A program made the position numbers and the translations under genes. A stretch of DNA of 18,411 nucleotides. Origin: an uncultured Senegalimassilia sp. Its GTDB lineage: Bacteria; Actinomycetota; Coriobacteriia; Coriobacteriales; Eggerthellaceae. Shown here one piece after another: positions 8,086 through 14,958 of this stretch; position 1 is the stretch's first letter; each line of letters opens with the position of its first letter. The notes under the pieces were generated by a model. It did no database searches. It worked only from the letters and a program-made list of their open reading frames with translations, and was not told the DNA's origin. The stretch lies in contig NZ_CAKTVU010000026.1 of the NCBI RefSeq assembly GCF_934630535.1, positions 1 to 18,411 of the forward strand. Reading direction: 5' to 3'.

Positions 8086-8498
8086 TATGCAAACCTCACG
8101 CGAATGGCCACGTCGCCCACGTTGACGGTGTCCCCGTTACGCAGTGCGGTGGGCTCGTTGATGAACTGGCCGTTGACAGCCGTGCCGTTGGTGGACCCCA
8201 GGTCCTCCACGAACAGGTTCTGCCCCATGAGACTGAAGCGGGCGTGCCTGCCGGACACGTAGCCCGCGCCGATGACGATGTCGGCCCCGGGGTTGCGGCC
8301 CACGATGACCGGGCCGCGCACCACGATGGATACGCCGCGCAGCTCCTTCGGTCCCTTTTCGACCGAAAGGCTCCACGTGCGCTCGCGTTTGCGCTGGCCG
8401 CGCACCGCCCCGATGCCGGTTTTCATGATGGCGAACAGGAACAGGTACAGCAGCGCGACGAACAGCAGGCGGATGAGAAGCAGCGCGTAATCGATCAC
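8085..8498 (-). CDS. fhaB: Membrane-anchored FHA-domain protein (FhaB-like)
   Basis: The protein is 137 aa. One N-terminal membrane helix (about 5-26) and a basic stretch (RGQRKRER) are followed by a cytoplasmic FHA domain (about 57-137) with the phosphothreonine-binding signature: VGR (66-68), SGRH (82-85) and DLGSTNGTAVNG (99-110). In mycobacteria FhaB (FipA) lies beside pstP and links PknB-type signalling to division and wall synthesis; the same place and architecture support that role here. The start is GTG at 8498 with GAGAGG seven bases upstream. It begins 21 bp after the fhaA stop. Confidence 0.92.
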   Translation of the reverse strand: MIDYALLLIRLLFVALLYLFLFAIMKTGIGAVRGQRKRERTWSLSVEKGPKELRGVSIVVRGPVIVGRNPGADIVIGAGYVSGRHARFSLMGQNLFVEDLGSTNGTAVNGQFINEPTALRNGDTVNVGDVAIRVRFA

Positions 8499-8519
8499 GG
8501 GGAATCCTCTCGCTTTCGC

Positions 8520-9698
8520 TTAGGCCAACGTGAAGACGAAGTTCGTGGACCCCATGGCGATGTGGTCGCCTTCGTTCAGCGGCTGGCTGGCGACGGCGCG
8601 ACCGTTGACGTACGTGCCGTTGGTGGAGCCCAGGTCGGTGATGACCCATGCGCCCTGAGGGCTCAGGGAGATCTCGGCGTGGCTGCGCGACACGTTGATG
8701 TCGGGGATGGTGATGTCGTTGCGCGACTCGCGGCCGAGCGTGACGCGGGCGCTTGCCAGGTCGATGGCGCGGTTGGCGGCCGTATCGATCAGACGGGCAC
8801 ACGGAGCCTGTCGCGGCTGGGCGGGCTGCTGACCGGGCACGCCGCCGCCGGCGAACACCACGGTGTTGGCGGCCTGCTGCGGCGCTGCCTGCTGCGGCAC
8901 GGCCTGAGGCTGCGGGGCGGCGGCAGCGGCCGCCTGACCTGCAGCGTAGCCCGCGGCCGCTGCCGCAGGAGCGGCGCCGGCGGCGTAAGCGTTGAACTGA
9001 TCGACCGCACCGGCAGCGGCCTGCTGGGCCGCAGCGTAATCGGGAGCGGCGGCTGCGGGCTGGCCCCAAGGCTCCTGCGCGGGCGCCTGATAGCCCTGGG
9101 CTTCCCAGCCGTTGCCGGCGGGCGCCTGCTGATAACCCTGGTTGCCGTACTGGTCATACTGATCATATTGGTCGTACTGGTCGTACTGGTTGAAGCGCTG
9201 GTCGGGCATGGCTGCGCCTGCGCGGCCGAACTGCTGTGCAGGGTATGCGGCAGCGGCGCCGTAGCCGCTGTTTGCCCCGCCAAGGCCGTAGCGCTCCATC
9301 TCCTCGTTGCGCAGCTGGGAGATGATGGGCGCGGCGACGGCTTCGGCGATGATATCGAACTTGCCGTGCTTGAGGCCCTCGTCGACGATAAAGCGCACGA
9401 GCGGCTGGCCATCCATGGTCAGGCCCTGCTCGGAGGCCTTCGCCGCCAGGTAGGTTTCCGTCTCGCCCGCAAGCGTGGGGTAGTAGCCGAACAGACGACG
9501 GTCGTCGTCGGGGTTGACCAGCACGGTGTAAAGCGTGGGCGCGTACTGCTTGCCGGCGCCGACCATCTTCTCGCGGCGCATCTGCTTTTCGGCCTTCTTG
9601 GCAATCTGAACAGGGGAGATGGGGGCATCGAACATCTTGTCCGCCGTGCCCTCGAACGTGTCCTCCATTTTGCCTTCGAACTTCGAGAAGATGCCCAT
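8520..9698 (-). CDS. fhaA: FHA-domain protein with DUF3662 N-terminus (FhaA-like)
   Basis: The protein is 392 aa and heads the operon. Residues 1-125 match the FhaA N-terminal domain type (GIFSKFEGKMEDTFEG..., LYTVLVNPDD). A low-complexity Ala/Gln/Tyr/Pro linker (about 135-300) contains a DQY tandem repeat. The FHA domain (about 301-392) has LGRESRND, VSRSHAEI and DLGSTNGTYVNG. In mycobacteria FhaA binds phosphorylated MviN (MurJ) and PknB/PstP partners and tunes peptidoglycan synthesis at poles and septa. I chose ATG 9698, with AAGGAG five bases upstream, rather than TTG 9713, which lies upstream of that ribosome site. Confidence 0.93.
   Translation of the reverse strand: MGIFSKFEGKMEDTFEGTADKMFDAPISPVQIAKKAEKQMRREKMVGAGKQYAPTLYTVLVNPDDDRRLFGYYPTLAGETETYLAAKASEQGLTMDGQPLVRFIVDEGLKHGKFDIIAEAVAAPIISQLRNEEMERYGLGGANSGYGAAAAYPAQQFGRAGAAMPDQRFNQYDQYDQYDQYDQYGNQGYQQAPAGNGWEAQGYQAPAQEPWGQPAAAAPDYAAAQQAAAGAVDQFNAYAAGAAPAAAAAGYAAGQAAAAAAPQPQAVPQQAAPQQAANTVVFAGGGVPGQQPAQPRQAPCARLIDTAANRAIDLASARVTLGRESRNDITIPDINVSRSHAEISLSPQGAWVITDLGSTNGTYVNGRAVASQPLNEGDHIAMGSTNFVFTLA
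9148..9192 (-). repeat. 9-bp x5 tandem repeat in fhaA (DQY units)
   Basis: Five consecutive 9-bp units of the type TACTGGTCR (9148, 9157, 9166, 9175, 9184) encode a run of (D/N)QY triplets on the minus strand. Units differ by one to three bases. The 9-bp period keeps the frame if the number changes. Confidence 0.85.
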
Positions 9699-9776
9699 TA
9701 CCGCTCCTTGCAACGCTGTTCCATATCATGGCGGCGATAAGCCGCGAATTTACCGATGGTCCATCATGCCACAAAC

Positions 9777-9840
9777 ATAATGACGAGGTGACGTCCTTTA
9801 TGCAATCGTCATTATATTGTAAGCGGGGAAAGCGGGAAAT
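9777..9840 (-). promoter_or_regulatory. Promoter of the fhaA operon with overlapping dyad
   Basis: On the minus strand a perfect -10 TATAAT lies at 9816-9811; the -35 region 17 bp upstream (TTTCCC) is weak. A perfect 10-bp inverted repeat, ATAATGACGA at 9777-9786 and TCGTCATTAT at 9806-9815, covers the -10 and the first transcribed bases. That is a classic repressor-operator position. The predicted leader to ATG 9698 is about 105 nt. Confidence 0.55.
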
Positions 9841-9898
9841 CGCCAGGTGAAGCGTCGGGAAAGCGGGGGAGGAGGTCTGCGGTGCGGGAGCGGCGGTG

Positions 9899-9934
9899 GG
9901 CGCCGTCCGTGCACGGCCGAGCCTGCCCCGCGCC
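9899..9934. repeat. 36-nt dispersed direct repeat, copy 1
   Basis: It matches 10201-10236 at 33 of 36 positions, including an identical 21-bp run (9914-9934 = 10216-10236). It lies in non-coding DNA between fhaA and the LuxR gene. Confidence 0.75.
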
Positions 9935-9986
9935 CTGCGCCCGGCAGCGCCCTGCGCAGGGGCCGAGGCGTTCGTTCCCGTGTTTG

Positions 9987-10008
9987 CCCCCTGCGTGCAC
10001 GCAGGGGG
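9987..10008. repeat. 22-bp perfect palindrome
   Basis: CCCCCTGCGTG at 9987-9997 is followed directly by its reverse complement to 10008. As RNA it can form a 9-bp stem with a TGCA loop. There is no T-run on the minus strand; on the plus strand it is followed by a T/G-rich stretch. It could be a weak terminator or a protein-binding site. Confidence 0.6.
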
Positions 10009-10063
10009 TTGGTTCTGGGTTGTTTTGCAGGAAAAAAGGGCTTTTCGCGCCATGTCTCTGGCC

Positions 10064-10171
10064 TTCTGGGCGGTTTTCCGAGCATTGCTTCGCATTTTCT
10101 CGGTAAAACCCCAGGTCGCGAATGCCCAGATTCTCCGTTTAGGCGGTTTCGGCCTTCAAAACCGCCCAGAA
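10064..10171. repeat. 14-bp inverted repeat with a competing inner hairpin
   Basis: TTCTGGGCGGTTTT (10064-10077) and AAAACCGCCCAGAA (10158-10171) are perfect complements. The right arm can instead pair locally with GGCGGTTT (10142-10149) as an 8-bp hairpin. A third stem (GGTTTTCCGAG with CTCGGTAAAACC, about 10072-10113) lies between. No gene is credible here, and the rest of 9817-10249 shows only these repeats. Confidence 0.6.
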
Positions 10172-10200
10172 CTTGCTATTTCAAGCTGCGCGCGATGGTA

Positions 10201-10236
10201 GGCGCCGCCTGTGCCCGGCCGAGCCTGCCCCGCGCC
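10201..10236. repeat. 36-nt dispersed direct repeat, copy 2
   Basis: Same orientation as 9899-9934, with three mismatches in 36. It starts 14 bp beyond the 3' end of the LuxR gene. Confidence 0.75.
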
Positions 10237-10249
10237 GTCCTTCGCGCCG

Positions 10250-12280
10250 CTATTCCGTCGGCTGCGCGTCCTCGACCATGCGCATGAGGTCCTGCTGGTT
10301 GTGGACGTCGCACTTGCGGTAGATGTGGCGGATGTGCGTCTTGGCCGTGCCCTCCGAGATGTAGAGCTTCTCCTGGATATAGGCAGCGTTATGGCCTTTG
10401 GCCAGGAAGAACAGGATCTCGGTCTCGCGGCGCGACAGGAGGAACGTGTTGGCCACCGTCTCGCACTTGCCGCGGAAGCGGCCGCCGCCGCGCGCGGGCT
10501 CGTTGGGCTTCGCGAAGCGCGTTTCGGCGTTCGCCGCGGGTGCGGGCTGGGTTGCTTGCCGTTCGCGTGACATCGGCAGGGCCGATGGCGTTGCGGCCGA
10601 AGTTGTCGCGCCCTCGGTCCCGTCCATGTTGACGACAGGCTGCACGGCAGTCGCGCCTTCGGGGCCGCTTGCGGCTCCGGCCGGTTCCGCGTTCGCCGCG
10701 TCTTCGCCGTCTTCGCATGCGGCACGGTAAGCGGTGGCGTTATCGGCTGCAGCGGGAGCTTCGCAAGGGGCCGCTGCAGCTTCCGCGCGGTCAGCTGCCG
10801 CGGCGCCGGCTGCCAAGGGGGCATCTGCCGGTGCGGTTCCGTTGCCTTCTGCGGCTTGATTGCCCGTCGTCGGCTTCCTTTCGCCATTTGCCAGGTTATC
10901 CGCCGTTTGCTCGCGTTGCGGCGCGCTTTCGGCTACTGCTTTCTCGAGGGCGACGTCCATTCCCATGGCGGCCCCGCAGTTGCGCAAACCGGCCGCACGC
11001 TGGGATTCCTCTTTGCGCTCGAAGCTGGCGGATACGGCTTTGACCAGGGGGCATGGCATGATGATCGACTCGATCTCACGCTCGCGGGGCAGCAGCGCGT
11101 AGGCGAACACGATGACGAGCAGCAGCAAGATCACGAGCGTCTGCTCGCCGAACGGCAGCAGGTGCGCGTAGTTCGCGAGGGCGACGGGCACGAGCGTGCC
11201 GAACATGATGGCGAACGCCATGATGGCGCGGCCCAGGCCGAACACGAAGACGGGCGACAGGCGGAAGCGCTGCGACAGGTCGGCGAAGAAGATCCACATG
11301 AGCGATTCGAAGCACAGGAAGCCCACGAGCATGATCACGCTGGTCAACGAGGCGTTTTCGGCGCTAGCGAGGGGCATGAGGAACACGGTGACGGCGATGA
11401 ACGGCACAAGAGGTTGGAAGAAGCGGCTCCACCGGTCGCCGGCGCCGAGTGCCATGATGGTTACGAGCACCAGCACGGTGGCGCAGCCGGCTGCCAGCAG
11501 CAGCATCGGCTGGGCGCCAACGCTGGTTTTCGTCACAAGGTTCTGCAGCGAGTTCGAGCGCAACATGCCCAGAGCGATGCCGAGCACCAGCACGGGGGCG
11601 CCGAAGCGCACGACGAACTTGCCACGGTTGATAGGTAGCGGTTTGAAGATGGGGACCTCGTCGCGCTCGTGGTAGGGCTTGGGCGTTTTCTTCAGGAGGA
11701 TGGCCAGCTCAAGCAGCGGAACGCAGGCGATCGCAAGGGCGGACACGGGGAAGGGCGCGTAGTGCAGCACGGTGGCGAACAGGCCGATGGCGATGGAGAT
11801 GGCGATGGCGGTGTTCAGCACGATCGAGGCGCTGTCGGTGCGGGCGAACGCTGTGCCCCAGTACACTATGAGGATGGCCGAGCCGATGCCGGTCATAATG
11901 CCGGAAATCGTGCTCGCCAACGAGGCGCCGAAGAAGGGAGTGGCCAGAAGCAGCAGCGATCCCACGCACGAAAGCACGGCGCCGATACAGAGCAGCTTGC
12001 GGGATGTGTACAGCTTCAGGAAGCGCTGGTCCGTGGCCGCGATGAACAGCATGGCGAATATGTAGACGATCGATGAGATCAGATAGGGCATGGTGACGCT
12101 GCTGCCGTAGAGCCCCTCGAAGCAGGGCATGGGTCCGAACACCGATGAGGTGCCGAACATGGTGGCGTACACCCATGCTTGATGTAGGCCGTAGCCGACC
12201 GATAGCAAACTCAACTCGCCGAACGCGCTTTCGTCGCCGAAATCGGCCTTGAGCGTGACTTTTGGAACGCGTACCCCCAT
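10250..12280 (-). CDS. LuxR-type regulator with polytopic membrane domain
   Basis: The protein is 676 aa. Residues about 20-397 hold roughly ten to twelve hydrophobic helices resembling the transporter-like sensor domains of membrane LuxR regulators that are numerous in Eggerthellaceae. A long Ala/Glu/Pro-rich linker (about 400-605) follows. A C-terminal LuxR/GerE helix-turn-helix (about 615-670) has LSRRETEILFFLAKGHN and YISEGTAKTHIRHIYRKCDVHNQQDL. The HTH should bind promoter DNA; the membrane part probably senses a ligand or proton/ion state (inference). I chose ATG 12280 because GGGGAGG lies 8 nt upstream; ATG 12328 has no ribosome site. No partner kinase or obvious target gene adjoins it. 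The linker is longer than the usual short one in this type. Confidence 0.9.
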   Translation of the reverse strand: MGVRVPKVTLKADFGDESAFGELSLLSVGYGLHQAWVYATMFGTSSVFGPMPCFEGLYGSSVTMPYLISSIVYIFAMLFIAATDQRFLKLYTSRKLLCIGAVLSCVGSLLLLATPFFGASLASTISGIMTGIGSAILIVYWGTAFARTDSASIVLNTAIAISIAIGLFATVLHYAPFPVSALAIACVPLLELAILLKKTPKPYHERDEVPIFKPLPINRGKFVVRFGAPVLVLGIALGMLRSNSLQNLVTKTSVGAQPMLLLAAGCATVLVLVTIMALGAGDRWSRFFQPLVPFIAVTVFLMPLASAENASLTSVIMLVGFLCFESLMWIFFADLSQRFRLSPVFVFGLGRAIMAFAIMFGTLVPVALANYAHLLPFGEQTLVILLLLVIVFAYALLPREREIESIIMPCPLVKAVSASFERKEESQRAAGLRNCGAAMGMDVALEKAVAESAPQREQTADNLANGERKPTTGNQAAEGNGTAPADAPLAAGAAAADRAEAAAAPCEAPAAADNATAYRAACEDGEDAANAEPAGAASGPEGATAVQPVVNMDGTEGATTSAATPSALPMSRERQATQPAPAANAETRFAKPNEPARGGGRFRGKCETVANTFLLSRRETEILFFLAKGHNAAYIQEKLYISEGTAKTHIRHIYRKCDVHNQQDLMRMVEDAQPTE

Positions 12281-12363
12281 ACGCAAATCCTCCCCGTATT
12301 GCGTTGTGTATCCTCTTCGGTGCCCCATGATAGCGGGCGATGGGGGGATGATGCGCGAGATGC

Positions 12364-12439
12364 GGGGTGATTTTGAGTCACCCCATTAAAGTTAGGCTTT
12401 TGACCAGCGGAAACGGAAAAATCATCCCTAGAGGATGAT
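12364..12439 (-). promoter_or_regulatory. Candidate promoter/operators of the LuxR gene
   Basis: The 324-bp gap 12281-12604 has no gene. On the minus strand a weak promoter can be drawn: -35 TTTCCG (12413-12408), 17-bp spacer, -10 TTTAAT (12390-12385). Two dyads flank it: GGGGTGA-7-TCACCCC at 12364-12384, over the expected start of transcription, and ATCATCC-5-GGATGAT at 12421-12439, just upstream of the -35. Their placement suggests regulated, possibly autogenous, expression. Confidence 0.4.
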
Positions 12440-12565
12440 ATTACGGGAGCATATTCAGTTTCGCGTCGAGTGCTTCCCCGCGAGGCTGCGCCCCGTCGGC
12501 TCGGCCGCACACGTATTCACCGCGCGCGTGCGGCAGCTCGGCTGCGAACGCGTGTGCAAGGCGCG

Positions 12566-12589
12566 CGGGCCGGCTGGCCGACCGGCCCG
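12566..12589 (-). terminator. GC-rich stem-loop after the small secreted-protein gene
   Basis: CGGGCCGG (12566-12573) and CCGGCCCG (12582-12589) form an 8-bp stem with an 8-nt loop, 15 bp beyond the stop codon of the minus-strand gene. No T-run follows, so termination is only possible, not certain. Confidence 0.35.
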
Positions 12590-12604
12590 TATGCGCGTCG
12601 GGCG

Positions 12605-13066
12605 CTAGGCCACCTTGATGACCACGTTGTCGTAACGGTTGAGCTGGGTGTCCTCACCCGTGGTGCCCTGGCCGTCGTGCGTGGTCTGCGTGCCCGGCTT
12701 CTGGGTCTCGGCGGCGTACACGGTTGCCGTGTACTGCTTGCCGGCCAGGTAGTCGGCCAGGCTGGTGACGTCGTAGTTGTGAATGGCCTCAAGGCCGTTC
12801 TGATTCTCGCTGGACATGACGTCCTCGTTCAGCAGGTCCTTGACCGTGCTTCCCTCGGGAACGATGACCAGCTCGCTACGAATAGCGCCGCCCTGGGCGG
12901 TTTCGTCCAGCACGCACGTGACCTCGTACACTCCCTTGCTTTCCACCTGGACGCCCTCATCGCTGTGGACGTAGTAGAACGCATAGGCCGGCACGGCGAT
13001 CATCGCGCACGCGCAGCACGCGACCGCGATGGCAAGAAGCTTCTTGCCCCAAGATACGTTTGCCAT
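12605..13066 (-). CDS. Small secreted or membrane-anchored protein, function unknown
   Basis: The protein is 153 aa and is not recognised. Residues 8-29 form a hydrophobic, Cys-containing segment ending in the signal-peptidase-like motif AYA (27-29), so it is either secreted or held by an uncleaved anchor. The outside part (30-153) contains VIVPEGSTVKDLLNE (67-81), reminiscent of DUF4430-type small domains that begin with a similar strand-and-turn. This is a weak resemblance only. A Thr/Gly/Gln-rich stretch (121-141) precedes the C-terminal strand. I chose ATG 13066, with GGGAGG five bases upstream, over upstream starts that lack a ribosome site. A convincing promoter lies upstream, so it is probably a single-gene transcript. 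Confidence 0.75.
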   Translation of the reverse strand: MANVSWGKKLLAIAVACCACAMIAVPAYAFYYVHSDEGVQVESKGVYEVTCVLDETAQGGAIRSELVIVPEGSTVKDLLNEDVMSSENQNGLEAIHNYDVTSLADYLAGKQYTATVYAAETQKPGTQTTHDGQGTTGEDTQLNRYDNVVIKVA

Positions 13067-13128
13067 TTGAGCCTCCCTTCTCGTAAGAGTCGAGGAATGG
13101 AAGCCCCGCTTTCGGCAACGTGGTTCGC

Positions 13129-13157
13129 AGTATACGGGTGCACAGCTGCCGAGGCAA
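13129..13157 (-). promoter_or_regulatory. Sigma-70-type promoter of the small secreted-protein gene
   Basis: On the minus strand: -35 TTGCCT (13157-13152), 17-bp spacer, -10 TATACT (13134-13129). The expected start is near 13122, giving a leader of about 55 nt to ATG 13066. Confidence 0.6.
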
Positions 13158-13274
13158 CTGATTCGCAAGCCTTTGACCTGGGGAAATATGGAATCAGCCC
13201 CCGCGTATGATGCTGCACGCGCCTTGGATGCCGCGGAGGCGGCGACAACTTCGCCATTTTAGGGTTTGCGGGAT

Positions 13275-13303
13275 GATGGCCCGTTCCCCGCGCTTCCTAT
13301 AAT
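13275..13303 (+). promoter_or_regulatory. Candidate promoter of the winged-helix/TorD operon
   Basis: A perfect -10 TATAAT lies at 13298-13303. The -35 position (GATGGC, 13275-13280) is poor. The expected leader to ATG 13432 is about 120 nt of GC-rich sequence in which I see no known riboswitch. Confidence 0.45.
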
Positions 13304-13431
13304 GGGCGGCAGCGAAGAGGAAGCACGTCTGCGACCTGGGTGTTTGCAGGCATTCGGCCGCGTGTTCGAGGTGAACGCCGGCCGGCCCTGCGCCGCGCGC
13401 CGGGGCCCGACGTAGAACAGGGGGATTTGCA

Positions 13432-14247
13432 ATGGCCGAAAATCAAATTGCTGATTTATGGGACGAAGAGGACGAGTTCGACCCGCTGGCCGTGGACGAC
13501 CTGGAAATCAACCAGGAGGACATGGACGACGACAACCCGCTTGATACGGTGGACTATCCCACCATGCGCAATATGCCCGAGGACATGCAGCGCGAGTCGG
13601 TGTACAGCCCCGAGCGCCAGGGCGGTGCCGTGCAGGCCGTGCTGGCTATGCTCGATCACAACCCGGCGCGTCGCCCGGTGCTGGTTTCCATTCTGGGTTG
13701 GTGCGAAGGCGGTTGCGTGAACAGCGAGCTTACGGAAAAGGTTGACGCGCTGCAGGCCGACAACCGTTCCGTGTACGGCACCACCACGCTGTGCCGCATG
13801 CTGGAGCGCGCCGGAGCGCTTGAGCTGGAGATGCCGGAAACGTCCGAAGAGCGCGAGGACGCGGCCGAGGGCGTTGAGTACCTGGAAATCAAGGAGCGCG
13901 TTGACCCCACGTGGCGCACCACCGAGGCCGGCAGCGCCGTGTTCGCCCAGATGACTGATGGTTCGGCGTTCCGCGACATGGTGTTCAACCGCGACGTGAA
14001 GTACCTAGAGGTATACCGCGCGGTCATGAACTTCGTGGATGCCGCGCCGCGTTCGAAGGACGACATCGAAACGCTGGTGGACGGGTTCGACGTGGTGAAA
14101 AGCCCGCGCCGCTTCGGTGGTCACTTCATTGACATGCTGGAGAAAACCGACGCGCTGCATTGGAAAGATCACTCGTGGCAGCTGACCGACCTGGGACGCA
14201 AGATGATCCCCGAGGTTGAGGCCGCGTGTGCGAAGAAGGGGGAGTAA
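13432..14247 (+). CDS. Acidic winged-helix-like protein, function unknown
   Basis: The protein is 271 aa. The first 45 residues are very acidic and probably disordered. The remainder reads as two winged-helix-like units. The first is about 64-175 (LVSILGWCEGGCVNSELTEKV, then TTLCRMLERAGALEL, then WRTTEAGSAVFA). The second is about 188-262 (YRAVMNFVDAAPRSKDDIETLV, HFIDMLEKTDALHWKDHSWQLTDLG). Each ends with the T-x-x-G wing pattern usual in DNA-binding or protein-binding winged helices. It starts with GGGGGA six bases upstream and is followed after 3 bp by the TorD-like gene, so the two are co-translated. It may be a regulator or an adaptor of the chaperone; there is no direct evidence for either. 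Confidence 0.8.
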   Translation: MAENQIADLWDEEDEFDPLAVDDLEINQEDMDDDNPLDTVDYPTMRNMPEDMQRESVYSPERQGGAVQAVLAMLDHNPARRPVLVSILGWCEGGCVNSELTEKVDALQADNRSVYGTTTLCRMLERAGALELEMPETSEEREDAAEGVEYLEIKERVDPTWRTTEAGSAVFAQMTDGSAFRDMVFNRDVKYLEVYRAVMNFVDAAPRSKDDIETLVDGFDVVKSPRRFGGHFIDMLEKTDALHWKDHSWQLTDLGRKMIPEVEAACAKKGE

Positions 14248-14250
14248 CCG

Positions 14251-14958
14251 ATGGCTGAGAACATGGCTGCAGCACCCGCTGCTGAGGAAGAGATGGACCT
14301 GGCTGCGCTGATGGATGGTCGCGCTCGTACGTACGGCCTGATGGCGCGCCTGTTTCTGAAGGAAGTTGACAAGGCTGCGCTGACGGAGCTGCAGGGCATG
14401 CGCTTCCCGGCCGCCACGGGCAGCGCCAAGGTGGACGAGGGCTACCACATGCTGTACGACTACCTGCGCACCAGCTGGGACGACAGCATCAACGAGCTTG
14501 CCGTCGATTATGTGCGCACCTTTATCGGCCACGGCGTCAACGGCTTCTCGGCGGCGTACCCGTTCGAGAGCGTGTACACCTCCGAGCGTCGTTTGATGAT
14601 GCAGGAAGCGCGCGCCGAGGTGCTGCAAACGCTGCGCGAGAACAACCTGAAGCGTGGTCGTTGGACCGAGGGCGAGGACCACATTGCCCTTGAGCTGGAG
14701 TTTATGCAGCGTATGGCCATGCGCACGGCCGAGGCTCTGCGTGCCGGCGACGAGGACAAGGCCATCGAGAAACTGCGCACGCAGCAGAAGTTCGCGCAGG
14801 ACCACCTGCTGAACTGGCTGCCCATGATGACCGAAGACATGCGTCGCTTCGCGCGCACCATGTTCTACCAGGGTTTGGCCCAGCTGGTCATGGGCTATGT
14901 GGAAGAGGACGCTGACCTGCTGGAAGAGCTGCTGGACAGCGTGGAAGAGGCTGCGTAG
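14251..14958 (+). CDS. TorD/DmsD-family redox-enzyme maturation chaperone
   Basis: The protein is 235 aa and all-helical in character, typical length for the family. Recognisable family positions are YPFESVYTSERRLM (103-116), GEDHIALELEFM (141-152) and FAQDHLLNWLP (181-191). TorD-like proteins hold the Tat signal or the cofactor-free form of molybdopterin oxidoreductases until cofactor insertion is complete. No molybdoenzyme gene lies in this window, so the client must be encoded elsewhere. It lies 3 bp after the winged-helix gene, and its stop overlaps the start of the lipoprotein gene by one base (TAGTG). Confidence 0.9.
   Translation: MAENMAAAPAAEEEMDLAALMDGRARTYGLMARLFLKEVDKAALTELQGMRFPAATGSAKVDEGYHMLYDYLRTSWDDSINELAVDYVRTFIGHGVNGFSAAYPFESVYTSERRLMMQEARAEVLQTLRENNLKRGRWTEGEDHIALELEFMQRMAMRTAEALRAGDEDKAIEKLRTQQKFAQDHLLNWLPMMTEDMRRFARTMFYQGLAQLVMGYVEEDADLLEELLDSVEEAA

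Noticed and set aside
9847..10287. Short open frames between fhaA and the LuxR gene
   Set aside because: They are Arg/Gly/Pro/Cys-rich, overlap one another and cover the direct repeats and palindrome; none has a convincing ribosome site or domain.
14005..14805. Minus-strand 266-codon frame across the winged-helix and TorD genes
   Set aside because: It is antisense to two coupled genes with recognisable protein features and reads as a composition-driven shadow.
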